This document shows positions 38,739-46,641 of a DNA stretch of 64,000 nt, one piece after another; within the stretch, counting starts at the first letter, position 1; the number at the start of each line of letters is the position of its first letter. Source of the stretch: Actinomycetota bacterium (lineage in GTDB: Bacteria; Actinomycetota; Thermoleophilia; Solirubrobacterales; 70-9); the NCBI GenBank assembly GCA_018268675.1, contig JAFDWB010000094.1, positions 124,001 to 188,000 on the forward strand, in the 5' to 3' direction. A model generated the notes under the pieces. It was not told the origin of the DNA. It did not search any database and saw nothing but the letters and a program-made list of their open reading frames with translations. The translations under genes were made by a program, and so were the position numbers.

Positions 38739-40403
38739 TCACCGCGGCGCGAAGCTCGCCAGGTCCTGGCCGTAGACCGGGCTGACCACGACCTTGCTCG
38801 CGTCGATGGCGCTGGAGACGAAGGTGGTCAGCGCGAGGGAGCCGAAGGGGGCCCAGGGGGCCTGGCGCATCACCTGGCGGTCGAGGTGGGCGTAGGCGGC
38901 TTCCTGGCGCGGACCGAGGGGTTCGGTGTCGAGCTTGGCGATCTGGCGGTTGATCGCCGGGTCGTCGAAGCGGGAGTAGTTGCTGGTGGCGGTCGGCGTG
39001 ATGCTTTCGCCGGAGAGCTGAGGCTGGAAGTAATCGTTCGGGTGCGGGTAGTCCATGAACCAGTTGGCCCAGCCGGTGTCGAGGTTCGGGGTCGAGGCAT
39101 TGCCGATGATCGTCGTGTAGTTGGCCGCGGGGACGACTTTCAGCGTCGGCTGGAGGCCGAGTTCGCGCAGCACCCCTTCGTAGTATTCGCCCGCCTGCTT
39201 GTTCGGCCCGTAGTCGTCGGTCCAGACCGTCACCTTGCGGGTGCGTGGGTTGGCGGCCGCCATCAGCGCCCGCGCCTTCGCCATGTCGTGCGGGTAGGGC
39301 CGGAAGGGGCGGTGCCCCGGCATCGCCGCCGGCAGCACCTGCTGGGTCGCGTGCAGCTGCCCGCCGTAGATGCGTTCGAGCGCCGCCGGGTCGATCGCGT
39401 AGTTGACCGCGCGGCGCACCCGCACGTCGTCGAACGGCGGCTTGTGCACGTTCATCCAGAAGTAGTAGACGTCGATCTGCGGCGTGGTCAGCAGCTGGCT
39501 GCCGGCGAAGCGTTCGCTCAGTTCGGCGTAGCGGTCGGGCGGCGGCGGCTCCTCCATCCAGTCGATCTTCCCCCGCAGCACTTCGTTCACCGCGGTCTCT
39601 GGGTTGCTGATCACCTGCACGTCGATCGCGTCGTAGTGCCCGGGCGGGATCTGCGGCAGCCGCGGGCCGTTCGCCTTCGCCCACTGCGGGTTGCGGCGGT
39701 ATTCCCAACCGCGGCCCGGCTTCGAGGCGACGATCACGTACGGGCCGGTCGCGGGCGGCGGGCTGCCGGAAAGGTCCTTGTGCGGCGTCCCCGCCGGCAG
39801 CGGCGCGGCGAAGAGCATCGCCAGCTCGTTGGTGAAGGTGCTGCGCGGGTGCACCAGGTGGATGACGATCCGCCCGGTCGCGTCGTCGGCTTCGATCCCG
39901 GCGATGCCGCCGCGCTTGGTCTTCGCGAAGCGTTCGGCGCCGACGATGTCGGTGTAGAACGGCGTCGCGGGCGAGTTCATCGCGATCACCCGTTCGATCG
40001 TCGCGCGGAAGTCGGAGGCGCGGACCGGCGTGCCGTCGGAGTAGCGCAGCCCCTTGCGCAGGAAGAGCGTGTAGGTGTGGCCGCCGTCGCCGATCCGCGG
40101 CAGCGCCCGCGCCAGTCCGGGGATCAGCTTCGCTCCGGCGGCGCCGTCGGCGTGCGCATAGGTGAGCAGCGGAACGTAGGTCTCCCACATCGCCGACCAG
40201 CCTTCGAGCGAGTAGCTCAGCGACGGGTCGAGGTAGTCGGGGAAGGCGGCGTAGGTGACCTCGAGCGTCGACGGCGGCGCGTCCGATTCGCCCGAACCCC
40301 CGCAGCCCGCGACGAGCAGCCCGGCGGCGACCAGCGCGAGGAGCCAGGGCGCGGCGCGACGGGATCGTTTCCCGGACCGCCTCCCGAAGCTCGTCCCGTC
40401 CAC
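38739..40403 (-). CDS. ABC transporter substrate-binding lipoprotein (SBP_bac_5)
   Basis: A 554-residue peptide/nickel-type binding protein. It starts at GTG 40403 with GGAG just before it. The lipobox is LLALVAAGLLVAGC, with lipidated Cys about 35 residues in, so it anchors to the membrane's outer face. Family marks: DYLDPSLSYSLEGWSAMWET, TYTLFLRKGLRYSDGTPVRA, SDFRATIERV and VRRAVNYAIDPAALERIYGG. No permease or ATPase genes adjoin it, so it may serve a distant transporter. Ligand unknown. Confidence 0.9.
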   Translation of the reverse strand: MDGTSFGRRSGKRSRRAAPWLLALVAAGLLVAGCGGSGESDAPPSTLEVTYAAFPDYLDPSLSYSLEGWSAMWETYVPLLTYAHADGAAGAKLIPGLARALPRIGDGGHTYTLFLRKGLRYSDGTPVRASDFRATIERVIAMNSPATPFYTDIVGAERFAKTKRGGIAGIEADDATGRIVIHLVHPRSTFTNELAMLFAAPLPAGTPHKDLSGSPPPATGPYVIVASKPGRGWEYRRNPQWAKANGPRLPQIPPGHYDAIDVQVISNPETAVNEVLRGKIDWMEEPPPPDRYAELSERFAGSQLLTTPQIDVYYFWMNVHKPPFDDVRVRRAVNYAIDPAALERIYGGQLHATQQVLPAAMPGHRPFRPYPHDMAKARALMAAANPRTRKVTVWTDDYGPNKQAGEYYEGVLRELGLQPTLKVVPAANYTTIIGNASTPNLDTGWANWFMDYPHPNDYFQPQLSGESITPTATSNYSRFDDPAINRQIAKLDTEPLGPRQEAAYAHLDRQVMRQAPWAPFGSLALTTFVSSAIDASKVVVSPVYGQDLASFAPR

Positions 40404-40505
40404 GGCTCCATTCTGAAGGTCCGCCCGCGGGAGTTCAAAGAACTTTTTGTATGAGTACGCGGGCAATTCTCGGTCCTCCGGCCCGGGACCGCGCGGCGGC
40501 GGAGG

Positions 40506-41402
40506 TCAGCTCTGCTCGCCGAGGCGGTGGCCGGCGCGCTGCTCGGCGACGCGCAGGAGAGCGGAGTCGTCCTCGTCCCCGTGGCCGGCGGCGCGGAGCT
40601 GGCGCAGCATCTGCTGGACCTCGGCGGTGAGGGGGAGGGGCGCGTCGACTTCGCCGCTCGCGCCGAGGGCGATCTCGAGGTCCTTGTGGTGGAGGTCGAT
40701 CTTGAAGCCGGGGGCGAAGTCGTGGCGAAGGAAGTTCTCGCGGCGGACCTCCATGATCCGGTTCGCGGCCATGCCGCCGCCGACCGCGTCGAGGATCGCG
40801 GCCGGGTCGGCGCCGAGCTTCGAGCCGAGCACCAGCGCCTCGGCGAGCCCGGCGAAAATGACCGCGACCAGGATCTGGTTGCACGCCTTGGCGACCTGCC
40901 CGGCGCCGGCCGCGCCGACGTGGGTGACGCGCGAGCCGAGCACCTCGAAGACCGGTCGCGCCCGCTCGACGTCGGTCGCCTCGCCGCCGACCATGATCGA
41001 GAGGGTGCCGTCGCGGGCGCCGACGTCGCCGCCGGAGACCGGCGCGTCGAGGAAGCCGACGCCCCGGGCGGCCGCCTCGGCGGCGAGCTCGCGGGCGAGC
41101 GCCGGGGAGACGGTGCTCATGTCGATGACGAGGGCGCCCGCGGGCGCCGCCGCGATCGCCCCGTCCGGCCCGCCGAGCACCGCGCGCACGGCGGCGTCGT
41201 CGCTGAGGATCGTGATCACGACGTCGGCCGCGGCGGCCACCGAGGCCGGCCCGTCGGCGGGCCGAGCACCCGCCTCGACCAGCTCCGCGAGCGGCTCCGG
41301 GCTGCGGTTCCAGGCGACGACCTCGAGATCGGCGGCCAGCAGGTTGCGCGCCATCGGTGCGCCCATCACGCCCAGCCCGATGAAGCCGATCTTGGTCGCC
41401 AT
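40506..41402 (-). CDS. Beta-hydroxyacid dehydrogenase (3-hydroxyisobutyrate/GarR type)
   Basis: A 298-residue NAD(P)-dependent enzyme. The cofactor site is KIGFIGLGVMGAPMARNLLA; the substrate loop is FLDAPVSGGDVGARDGTLSI; the catalytic Lys is in GAGQVAKACNQILVAVIFAG. The family includes tartronate semialdehyde reductase and 3-hydroxyisobutyrate dehydrogenase; the exact acid is not decided here. Its C-terminal tail is rich in Arg and Glu. Start ATG 41402. Confidence 0.92.
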   Translation of the reverse strand: MATKIGFIGLGVMGAPMARNLLAADLEVVAWNRSPEPLAELVEAGARPADGPASVAAAADVVITILSDDAAVRAVLGGPDGAIAAAPAGALVIDMSTVSPALARELAAEAAARGVGFLDAPVSGGDVGARDGTLSIMVGGEATDVERARPVFEVLGSRVTHVGAAGAGQVAKACNQILVAVIFAGLAEALVLGSKLGADPAAILDAVGGGMAANRIMEVRRENFLRHDFAPGFKIDLHHKDLEIALGASGEVDAPLPLTAEVQQMLRQLRAAGHGDEDDSALLRVAEQRAGHRLGEQS

Positions 41403-41412
41403 GGGGCGGAGG

Positions 41413-42123
41413 CTAAGGCACCGACGCGCCGCGCGGGACGATCACCAGAAGCTCGCTGTGGGCGAGGACGGTGCCGTCGGGGTCGAGGATCGCGGTCGCG
41501 GCGAATCCCTTGCGGCCGTCGCGCGCGAGCGGCCGGCCGACGACGATGTGCTCGACGCCGGCGCGCGGCGGGGCGACGATCGCGGTCTGCTGGCGGGCGA
41601 GGAAGGCGACGGGGAGATCGGTCCCGTGGAGGGCGAAGTAGCCGGGGCAGTCGAGCGCCGCCCAGACGAACTCGGGGAGCACCCCACCGCCGGCGTCGGC
41701 CGCCCAGGTGGGCGGTGTCCAGGGCGAGGCGACGAGCTCGGTGCCCGCGACCGGACCGGCGCAGACGTGGAAGCCGTCGGCGCGGGCGCGGCCGCAGACG
41801 AAGCAGTGGTCGAAGGTTCCGTCGGGCGGCGTGGTGAAGCGCGCGGTGGCGGCGCGGGCCGTGTCGAGGTCGACGGCGGGCGCGTCCCAGGGAGCGAGCG
41901 GCGGCGCCGGGACGGCCTCGGCGATCAGCTCGTCGGAGGGCGAGTGGGCGCGCGCCGCGCCATCCGCGAACCGCACGGCAAGCGGCTTGCCAAGCGGGAT
42001 CGGGCGCCTCAGCGAGACCGCTGCGGGCCCCTCCAGATGCGCGGCGAGGAGGGCGCAGGAGTAGCCGCCCTGCCCGCTTGCGGGCGGGCCGTTGAAGCGC
42101 CTGGGGACGGTGACGGTGGCCAC
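41413..42123 (-). CDS. Hotdog-fold thioesterase-like protein
   Basis: A 236-residue protein beginning MATVTVPRRFNGPPASGQGG and YSCALLAAHLEGPAAVSLRR. The rest shows SWTPPTWAADAGGGVLPEFV-like spacing, CFVCGRARADGFHVCAGPV and VEHIVVGRPLARDGRKGFAA, with DPDGTVLAHSELLVIV at the end. This fits a double-hotdog thioesterase-type family in actinobacteria; the CxxC in DHCFVCGRA is distinctive. It precedes the dehydrogenase by 10 bases on the same strand. Confidence 0.65.
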   Translation of the reverse strand: MATVTVPRRFNGPPASGQGGYSCALLAAHLEGPAAVSLRRPIPLGKPLAVRFADGAARAHSPSDELIAEAVPAPPLAPWDAPAVDLDTARAATARFTTPPDGTFDHCFVCGRARADGFHVCAGPVAGTELVASPWTPPTWAADAGGGVLPEFVWAALDCPGYFALHGTDLPVAFLARQQTAIVAPPRAGVEHIVVGRPLARDGRKGFAATAILDPDGTVLAHSELLVIVPRGASVP

Positions 42124-42267
42124 TGGGAGCGGTCGATCCTACGGCGTGCGCTCGCCGGGGCGCGGGTGCGACGGCGGGCAGATCACGCCAACTTGGCTCG
42201 GCAAGCCACATTCCGCCGACGGAGCGGGTACGGTGCGACCGCCCCCGGAGACTCCAAGGAGCGAGGT

Positions 42268-42648
42268 ATGCCAAAACAGACCAAATCGACCCGAAAAACC
42301 GCGGCGAAAAAAGCGGCGGCGACCCGGTCGAAAAAACCCGCAAAAGCTGCCGGCAAAGGCGCGAAAAAAACCGCCAAAGCCGGGAGTGCGAAAAAAGCAA
42401 CGAAAGCCGTGAAAAAAGCGACCAAAGCCGCGGCGAAAAAACCGGCTGCGAAAAAAGCCTCGGCGAAAAAAGCGGCGAAAAAACCCGCCAAAGCCGCGGC
42501 GAGAAAAACGACGGCGAAATCGAAAGCCAAACCGAAAGCCAAATCGGCCAAAGCGAAATCGACGAAAGCGAAATCGACTTCGAAAGCCGCCAAACCGAAA
42601 GCCAAAACGGCGAGAGCGAAAGCGGCGAAAAGAAGCACGAAAAAATAG
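42268..42648 (+). CDS. Lysine/alanine-rich histone H1-like protein
   Basis: A 126-residue, extremely basic protein made almost only of Ala, Lys, Ser, Thr and Pro (KKAAATRSKKPAKAAGKGAK, KATKAVKKATKAAAKKPAAK, KAKSAKAKSTKAKSTSKAAK). It resembles histone H1 C-tails and bacterial AlgP/HctB or Lsr2-tail-like proteins and would bind DNA nonspecifically. The lysine codons are overwhelmingly AAA, in a genome that otherwise favours AAG and GC, with runs up to seven A's. GAGG lies before the ATG at 42268. A transferred or selectively biased gene is possible. Confidence 0.85.
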   Translation: MPKQTKSTRKTAAKKAAATRSKKPAKAAGKGAKKTAKAGSAKKATKAVKKATKAAAKKPAAKKASAKKAAKKPAKAAARKTTAKSKAKPKAKSAKAKSTKAKSTSKAAKPKAKTARAKAAKRSTKK

Positions 42649-42911
42649 TCCGGCTGTCCGAGACAGCTTCGCCGGCAGGGGAATCTCGGCGCCGCGGCGG
42701 GGAGCACCGGTCTCACCGACCGCGTCCCGCGCGCAGCGACCGGACGCGTGCGCGAGGACGTGTCACCGGCGGCCTGGCCCTGTATCTCGGCACCGGCCCG
42801 ACCATCGCCCGTTGAAGGGGGCTGCGGTCGTCGGGCCCAGTTGGGCCCCGGGTCCCGGGCCGTCGACGATCGTCGGCGGCCCGGCCCGCGGGCTCCCATT
42901 AGGCTGAGTCG

Positions 42912-43232
42912 GTGGCGACCGCCGACCTCACCGTCATCGGCCTCGGGCGACCCGACCCGAGCGCGGGCGCCTACGTCGCCGCGATCCAGCGCCGCCTCGC
43001 CGAACAGGACCGCGTCCGGTACCGCATGCACGCGATGGGCACCTCCCTGGAAGGCCCGACCGAGGACATCCTCGCCGTCGTCGGGGACCTCCACGCGGTC
43101 CCCTTCGAGCTCGGCCTGCCCCGCGTCTACACCGTGTTGAAGCTGGACGAGCGCCGCGACCGTCCCGACCAGACCCTCGACGACAAGGTCGCATCGGTCG
43201 AGGCCCGCCTCGCCGCCGACCCCGGGCCCTAG
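42912..43232 (+). CDS. MTH1187/YqgV-family thiamine-binding protein
   Basis: A 106-residue protein of the MTH1187-like fold. It starts at GTG 42912 with ATADLTVIGLGRPDPSAGAY, then AIQRRLAEQDRVRYRMHAMG, TSLEGPTEDILAVVGDLHAV and RVYTVLKLDERRDRPDQTLD. The RYRMHAMGTSLEG motif and DERRDR tail match the family, members of which bind thiamine or a hydroxymethylpyrimidine. It converges with the next gene with four bases of overlap. Confidence 0.78.
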   Translation: MATADLTVIGLGRPDPSAGAYVAAIQRRLAEQDRVRYRMHAMGTSLEGPTEDILAVVGDLHAVPFELGLPRVYTVLKLDERRDRPDQTLDDKVASVEARLAADPGP

Positions 43233-43627
43233 AACTTCGTCCCCCGCCTGAGCACCCAGCGCTCGCCGGGTCCGTAGTCCAGCACCAACCCGTCGGGGCT
43301 GATCAGGTGCCAGCTCTCGAGGTCGTCTGGTTCGCCATCCTCCGCCGGGATCGGCACCACGCTCAACTCCGACGCGTCGGAGAACCGGATGGTCAAGACG
43401 CCCGAGCGCACGTCCAGGTTCGCGCCCACCACAACTTTGCCGGCGAAGAGATCGGGGTCCGACGGCGAGTACTCGGCGTGGAACGTCGAGAACCACCACT
43501 CCTCGCCTTCGGCGTCTTCCACTTTGAGCAGGAGGACCTCGGGGTAGCCTGGCCGCGAGGAGACGACCGGGCCGCGGAAGCGAGCCAGGAGGTCCAGAGG
43601 GGAGACTTCAGAAATCACGGTCGGCAT
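43229..43627 (-). CDS. Hypothetical protein
   Basis: A 132-residue protein. I start it at the ATG 43627 (MPTVISEVSPLDLLARFRGP). It contains YPEVLLLKVEDAEGEEWWFS, TFHAEYSPSDPDLFAGKVVV and LTIRFSDASELSVVPIPAED, suggesting a small beta-sandwich. No signal or membrane segment. No family recognised. It sits tail to tail with the MTH1187-like gene. Confidence 0.6.
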   Translation of the reverse strand: MPTVISEVSPLDLLARFRGPVVSSRPGYPEVLLLKVEDAEGEEWWFSTFHAEYSPSDPDLFAGKVVVGANLDVRSGVLTIRFSDASELSVVPIPAEDGEPDDLESWHLISPDGLVLDYGPGERWVLRRGTKF

Positions 43628-43931
43628 CTGTCCTCTTTCCAGTCTCGCAGCCAAATAATCAGATTTCCATAGGCCCGGTGTCGTCTGTCTCCAGACGCTC
43701 TGATGTCCCGGGCGGGAGCCATCCCTGCCTCAAGGGCTCGGGCGTGCGCGTCTCTCCCCCTCAGGTCCTCGGATGAATCCGGGATTTGCGGAAACGTTGC
43801 GGGGTGGGGCCTTGCGCGGGGGCGGGTGGCAGGTAGGTTGGCTCCTGCGACCGGGAGAGACCGGGGCCCCGCGAAAAGCCAGGTGGGGAAACGGTCTCGA
43901 AGGTGACGTAACGAGCTTCTGAGCGCGAAGG
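43628..43931. other. Gene-free stretch
   Basis: About 304 bases between two minus-strand genes without a supported gene. Open frames here lack family matches. A CCCGGGCGGGAG and a GGGAGAGACCGGGGCCCCG-like GC-rich stretch occur but no long perfect inverted repeat was seen. Confidence 0.45.
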
Positions 43932-45308
43932 CTACGCGCGCGGCAGGCGACGAGCGTCCCACCGGTCGCTTTTTCGTGGCCTCGGCCGGCCGGCCGCGGT
44001 GGCTCTAACGAGGGGCGGGCGGAGTGGGCCGACGGTCGCCTCGACCGCGGCGGCGACGCGGAGGAGGAGCGGCTCGGCGCCGGGCCTGCCGATCAGCTGG
44101 AGGCCCACCGGGAGGCCCTCGACGAGCCCGGCGGGGACCGCGACGATCGGGCAGTCGAGCTGGCTGAGCGGCGCGACGCAGGAGAGGAGGGCGGTGCGGA
44201 CCGGGAGGCGGTTGCCGCGGATGGTCACCTCGGCGGCATCGAGCGGCGGCGCGAGCACCGGGGAGGCCGGGGCGATGACCGCGTCGAAGCCGTCCATCGC
44301 GGCGGCGAAGGCGCGGGTGAACAGGCGGCGGTGGCGCTGGGCGCGCAGGTAGAGCTCGCCGGGGAGCCGGTAGCCCGGCTCGATCCGTGCCCGCACCTCG
44401 GGCGCGTAGCGGTCGCGCCGGCGCTCGAACCAGGGGGCGTGGGCGGCGGCCACCTCAGTCGCCTGGACGAGCCGCTGGATCGCCATCGCGCGGCCGAGGT
44501 CGGGGAGGGCGCAGTCGACGATCTCGGCGCCTCGGTCGGCGAGCCCCGACGCCGCCGCGGCGACTGCCGTCGCGACCGGCTCCTCGGCGAGCGCCTGCAC
44601 CGAGCCCGCCAATCCCAGCCGCAGCCCCGCCACCTCGGGCCGCGGCGCGGACGCGACCGGGCGCCCGGCGAGGACGTCGAGCAGCAGCGCCGCCCGCGTG
44701 ACGTCGGCGGCGAGCGGGCCGACCGCGTCGAGGCTCCAGGCCAGCGGCACCACGCCGTCGGCCGGCACGAGGCCGCGCGTGGGGCGGATGCCGACCACCC
44801 CGCAGAGCGCCGCCGGGAGGCGGATCGAACCGCTGGTGTCGGTGCCGATCGCGCCCTCCGCCATCCCCGCCGCGACCGCCGCCGCCGGCCCCGAGCTCGA
44901 GCCGCCGGCCAGCCGCGCCGGGTCCCACGGGTTGCGGCAGTCGCCCTTGTGCGGGTTGCGGCCGTCGATCCCGCAGGCGAACTCGTTGGTGTTGCCCTTG
45001 CCGACGACTACTGCGCCGGCCGCCCGCAGCCGCGCCACCACCGTCGCGTCCTCCTCGGGATGGCGAACCCAGCCGGCCGCCCCCGCCGTGGTCGGCATCC
45101 CGGCGACGTCGACGATGTCCTTGACGCAGATCGGCATCCCGGCGAGTGGCAGCCGCCCGCCCCCGCCGGCCGCCACCCGCGCCTCGACTTCGGCCGCCTC
45201 CGCCCGCGCCCCTTCGCGGTCGAGGTGGAGATAGGCGTTCAGGCTCGGGTTCAGCCGCTCGGCCGCGGCGATCGCCGCCTCGACCCGCTCCTCCACCCGC
45301 CCGCTCAC
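43932..45308 (-). CDS. Amidase signature-family amidase
   Basis: A 458-residue amidase of the GatA-like family. The catalytic triad residues are visible: Lys63 in GMPICVKDIVD, cis-Ser near 138 in AGGSSSGPAAAVA, nucleophile Ser161 in TDTSGSIRLPAALCGVVG. TRGLVPADGVVPLAWSLDAV follows. It starts at GTG 45308 overlapping a 44-codon gene. Substrate unknown; allophanate or amide hydrolysis are typical roles. Confidence 0.93.
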   Translation of the reverse strand: MSGRVEERVEAAIAAAERLNPSLNAYLHLDREGARAEAAEVEARVAAGGGGRLPLAGMPICVKDIVDVAGMPTTAGAAGWVRHPEEDATVVARLRAAGAVVVGKGNTNEFACGIDGRNPHKGDCRNPWDPARLAGGSSSGPAAAVAAGMAEGAIGTDTSGSIRLPAALCGVVGIRPTRGLVPADGVVPLAWSLDAVGPLAADVTRAALLLDVLAGRPVASAPRPEVAGLRLGLAGSVQALAEEPVATAVAAAASGLADRGAEIVDCALPDLGRAMAIQRLVQATEVAAAHAPWFERRRDRYAPEVRARIEPGYRLPGELYLRAQRHRRLFTRAFAAAMDGFDAVIAPASPVLAPPLDAAEVTIRGNRLPVRTALLSCVAPLSQLDCPIVAVPAGLVEGLPVGLQLIGRPGAEPLLLRVAAAVEATVGPLRPPLVRATAAGRPRPRKSDRWDARRLPRA

Positions 45309-45439
45309 TGCCAGTCCTGCGGCCCCAGAACCGGCGGCACCCCGTCGACCTCCTCCTCCGACAGCCCCGCCGCAAGCCCCTCGAGCTCCGCCAGCTCGGC
45401 GGCGACCAGGGTGTCGGGATCGTCGGGCGGGGTCGTCAT
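45305..45439 (-). CDS. Tiny acidic protein coupled to the amidase
   Basis: A 44-residue frame starting MTTPPDDPDTLVAAELAELE and ending in SEEEVDGVPPVLGPQDWQ. Its TGA overlaps the amidase GTG, a typical coupled arrangement. It is strongly acidic and helical, reminiscent of GatC/AtzG-type small partners, but too short to place firmly. No family recognised. Confidence 0.5.
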   Translation of the reverse strand: MTTPPDDPDTLVAAELAELEGLAAGLSEEEVDGVPPVLGPQDWQ

Positions 45440-45510
45440 CTGGGCAAGGCTAGACGGTTGGTTCGGGGTGTCGGGGCCGGGGAAGCTGGCGCCCGATGGC
45501 ACAAGGGACG

Positions 45511-45560
45511 GGCCGTCTCGGCCACGACCCTGGCGGGCTGTGGCCGTGGCCGAGACGGCC
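45511..45560. repeat. Dispersed palindrome, family C, copy 2
   Basis: GGCCGTCTCGGCCACG (45511-45526) pairs perfectly with CGTGGCCGAGACGGCC (45545-45560). The 18-base spacer is identical to that of copy 1 at 31875-31924. Part of a 538-base gap (45440-45977) that holds families C, D and B in order. Confidence 0.82.
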
Positions 45561-45611
45561 GGGTCTCCGGGGAGAGGAAGGATCGGCACGCCGCAGCAGG
45601 GACGCACGCCC

Positions 45612-45662
45612 CGGTGAGTTCGCAGAAACCCGCGCCATGCGCGGGAAAGTGCGAACTCACCG
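45612..45662. repeat. Dispersed hairpin repeat, family D, copy 2
   Basis: CGGTGAGTTCGCA (45612-45624) pairs perfectly with TGCGAACTCACCG (45650-45662), a 13-bp outer stem, with inner CCCGCGC/GCGCGGG at 45629-45645 and a CAT loop. GAAA and AAAG face each other between the stems. It is inserted between the C and B units here, but not in the other C-B module. Confidence 0.82.
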
Positions 45663-45692
45663 TGAGGGGACGGTGCGCGCGAAGGACGCCCT

Positions 45693-45745
45693 CCGTCCAG
45701 CTGTTCCTTATGCCGGTATGTCGGCCATAAGGAACAGCTGGACGG
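45693..45745. repeat. Dispersed palindrome, family B, copy 2
   Basis: CCGTCCAGCTGTTCCTTATG (45693-45712) pairs perfectly with CATAAGGAACAGCTGGACGG (45726-45745), a 20-bp stem around CCGGTATGTCGGC. Downstream it shares GAGATC...GTTCCTCCCGTCTTCC with copy 1. Confidence 0.85.
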
Positions 45746-45977
45746 GGTCGGGCCGAGGAAAGGGGAGATCCGTCACCGTTCCTCCCGTCTTCCTCAGACG
45801 CCCAGGACGCAACACGGACGGCCGCCCCGCCCCCGGACAACGCGCCTTCGTCCCTCCCCCGACCCACCTCGGACGTCCCGCCGGCCCCGAACGCCGCCCC
45901 GCGCCCACATCCCCCGCCAACAGTCGCGGCGCGCTAATCTACTTAAACCTGATCGGAATTAAGGAAGAGGAGTCAAG

Positions 45978-46637
45978 ATGGCATTGAGACTTGGGGACGA
46001 AGCGCCGAACTTCGAGGCGGAGACCACCGAGGGTCACATCAACTTCCACGACTGGCTGGGCGACTCGTGGGGTGTGCTGTTCTCGCACCCGAAGGCGTTC
46101 ACGCCGGTCTGCACCACCGAGCTCGGCTACATGGCCTCGATCGAGCCGGAGTTCGCCAAGCGGAACACCAAGATCATCGGCCTCTCCGTCGACCCGCTCG
46201 AGAGCAACGAGGGCTGGTCGAAGGACATCGAGGAGACGCAGGGCACGGCGCCGAACTACCCGCTGATCTCCGACGCCGACTTTGCCGTCTCGAAGGCCTA
46301 CGGGATGCTCCCCGCCGATGTCGCGGGCGATGCCGCCGAGCGCACCCCGGCCGACAACCAGACGGTCCGCAACGTCTTCGTCATCGGTCCCGACAAGAAA
46401 GTCAAACTGATCCTCGTCTACCCGATGACCACGGGGCGCAACTTCGACGAGGTGCTGCGCGTGATCGACTCCCTGCAGCTGACCGCCAACAGCAAAGTGG
46501 CGACCCCGGCGCAGTGGCAGGCGGGCGACGACGTGTTCATCTCCGGCTCGGTGAAAAACGACGAGGCCAAGGAGTTGTTCGGCGACTGGGAGGAGCCGAA
46601 GCCCTACATCCGCATCGTCCCCGACCCCTCGAAGTAA
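45978..46637 (+). CDS. 1-Cys peroxiredoxin (Prx6 type)
   Basis: A 219-residue thiol peroxidase reducing H2O2 and organic peroxides. The peroxidatic Cys45 is in FSHPKAFTPVCTTELGYMAS; the C-terminal extension with KVATPAQWQAGDDVFIS and PYIRIVPDPSK is that of Prx6-type enzymes. No resolving Cys is present, so it is 1-Cys. AGGAAGAGGAG precedes the ATG. The upstream AT-rich ACTTAAACCTGATCGGAATT is unlike the surrounding GC-rich DNA and may hold its promoter. Confidence 0.94.
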   Translation: MALRLGDEAPNFEAETTEGHINFHDWLGDSWGVLFSHPKAFTPVCTTELGYMASIEPEFAKRNTKIIGLSVDPLESNEGWSKDIEETQGTAPNYPLISDADFAVSKAYGMLPADVAGDAAERTPADNQTVRNVFVIGPDKKVKLILVYPMTTGRNFDEVLRVIDSLQLTANSKVATPAQWQAGDDVFISGSVKNDEAKELFGDWEEPKPYIRIVPDPSK

Positions 46638-46641
46638 GGAC

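Noticed and set aside
43628-43931. A short minus-strand frame across this gap
   Set aside because: No domain, no ribosome binding site, and it includes the start of the neighbouring gene in a wrong frame.
45940-45977. AT-rich box before the peroxiredoxin as an IscR/RsrR-type site
   Set aside because: ACTTAAACCTGATCGGAATT only loosely resembles Rrf2 sites and has no clear inverted repeat; kept as a promoter note only.
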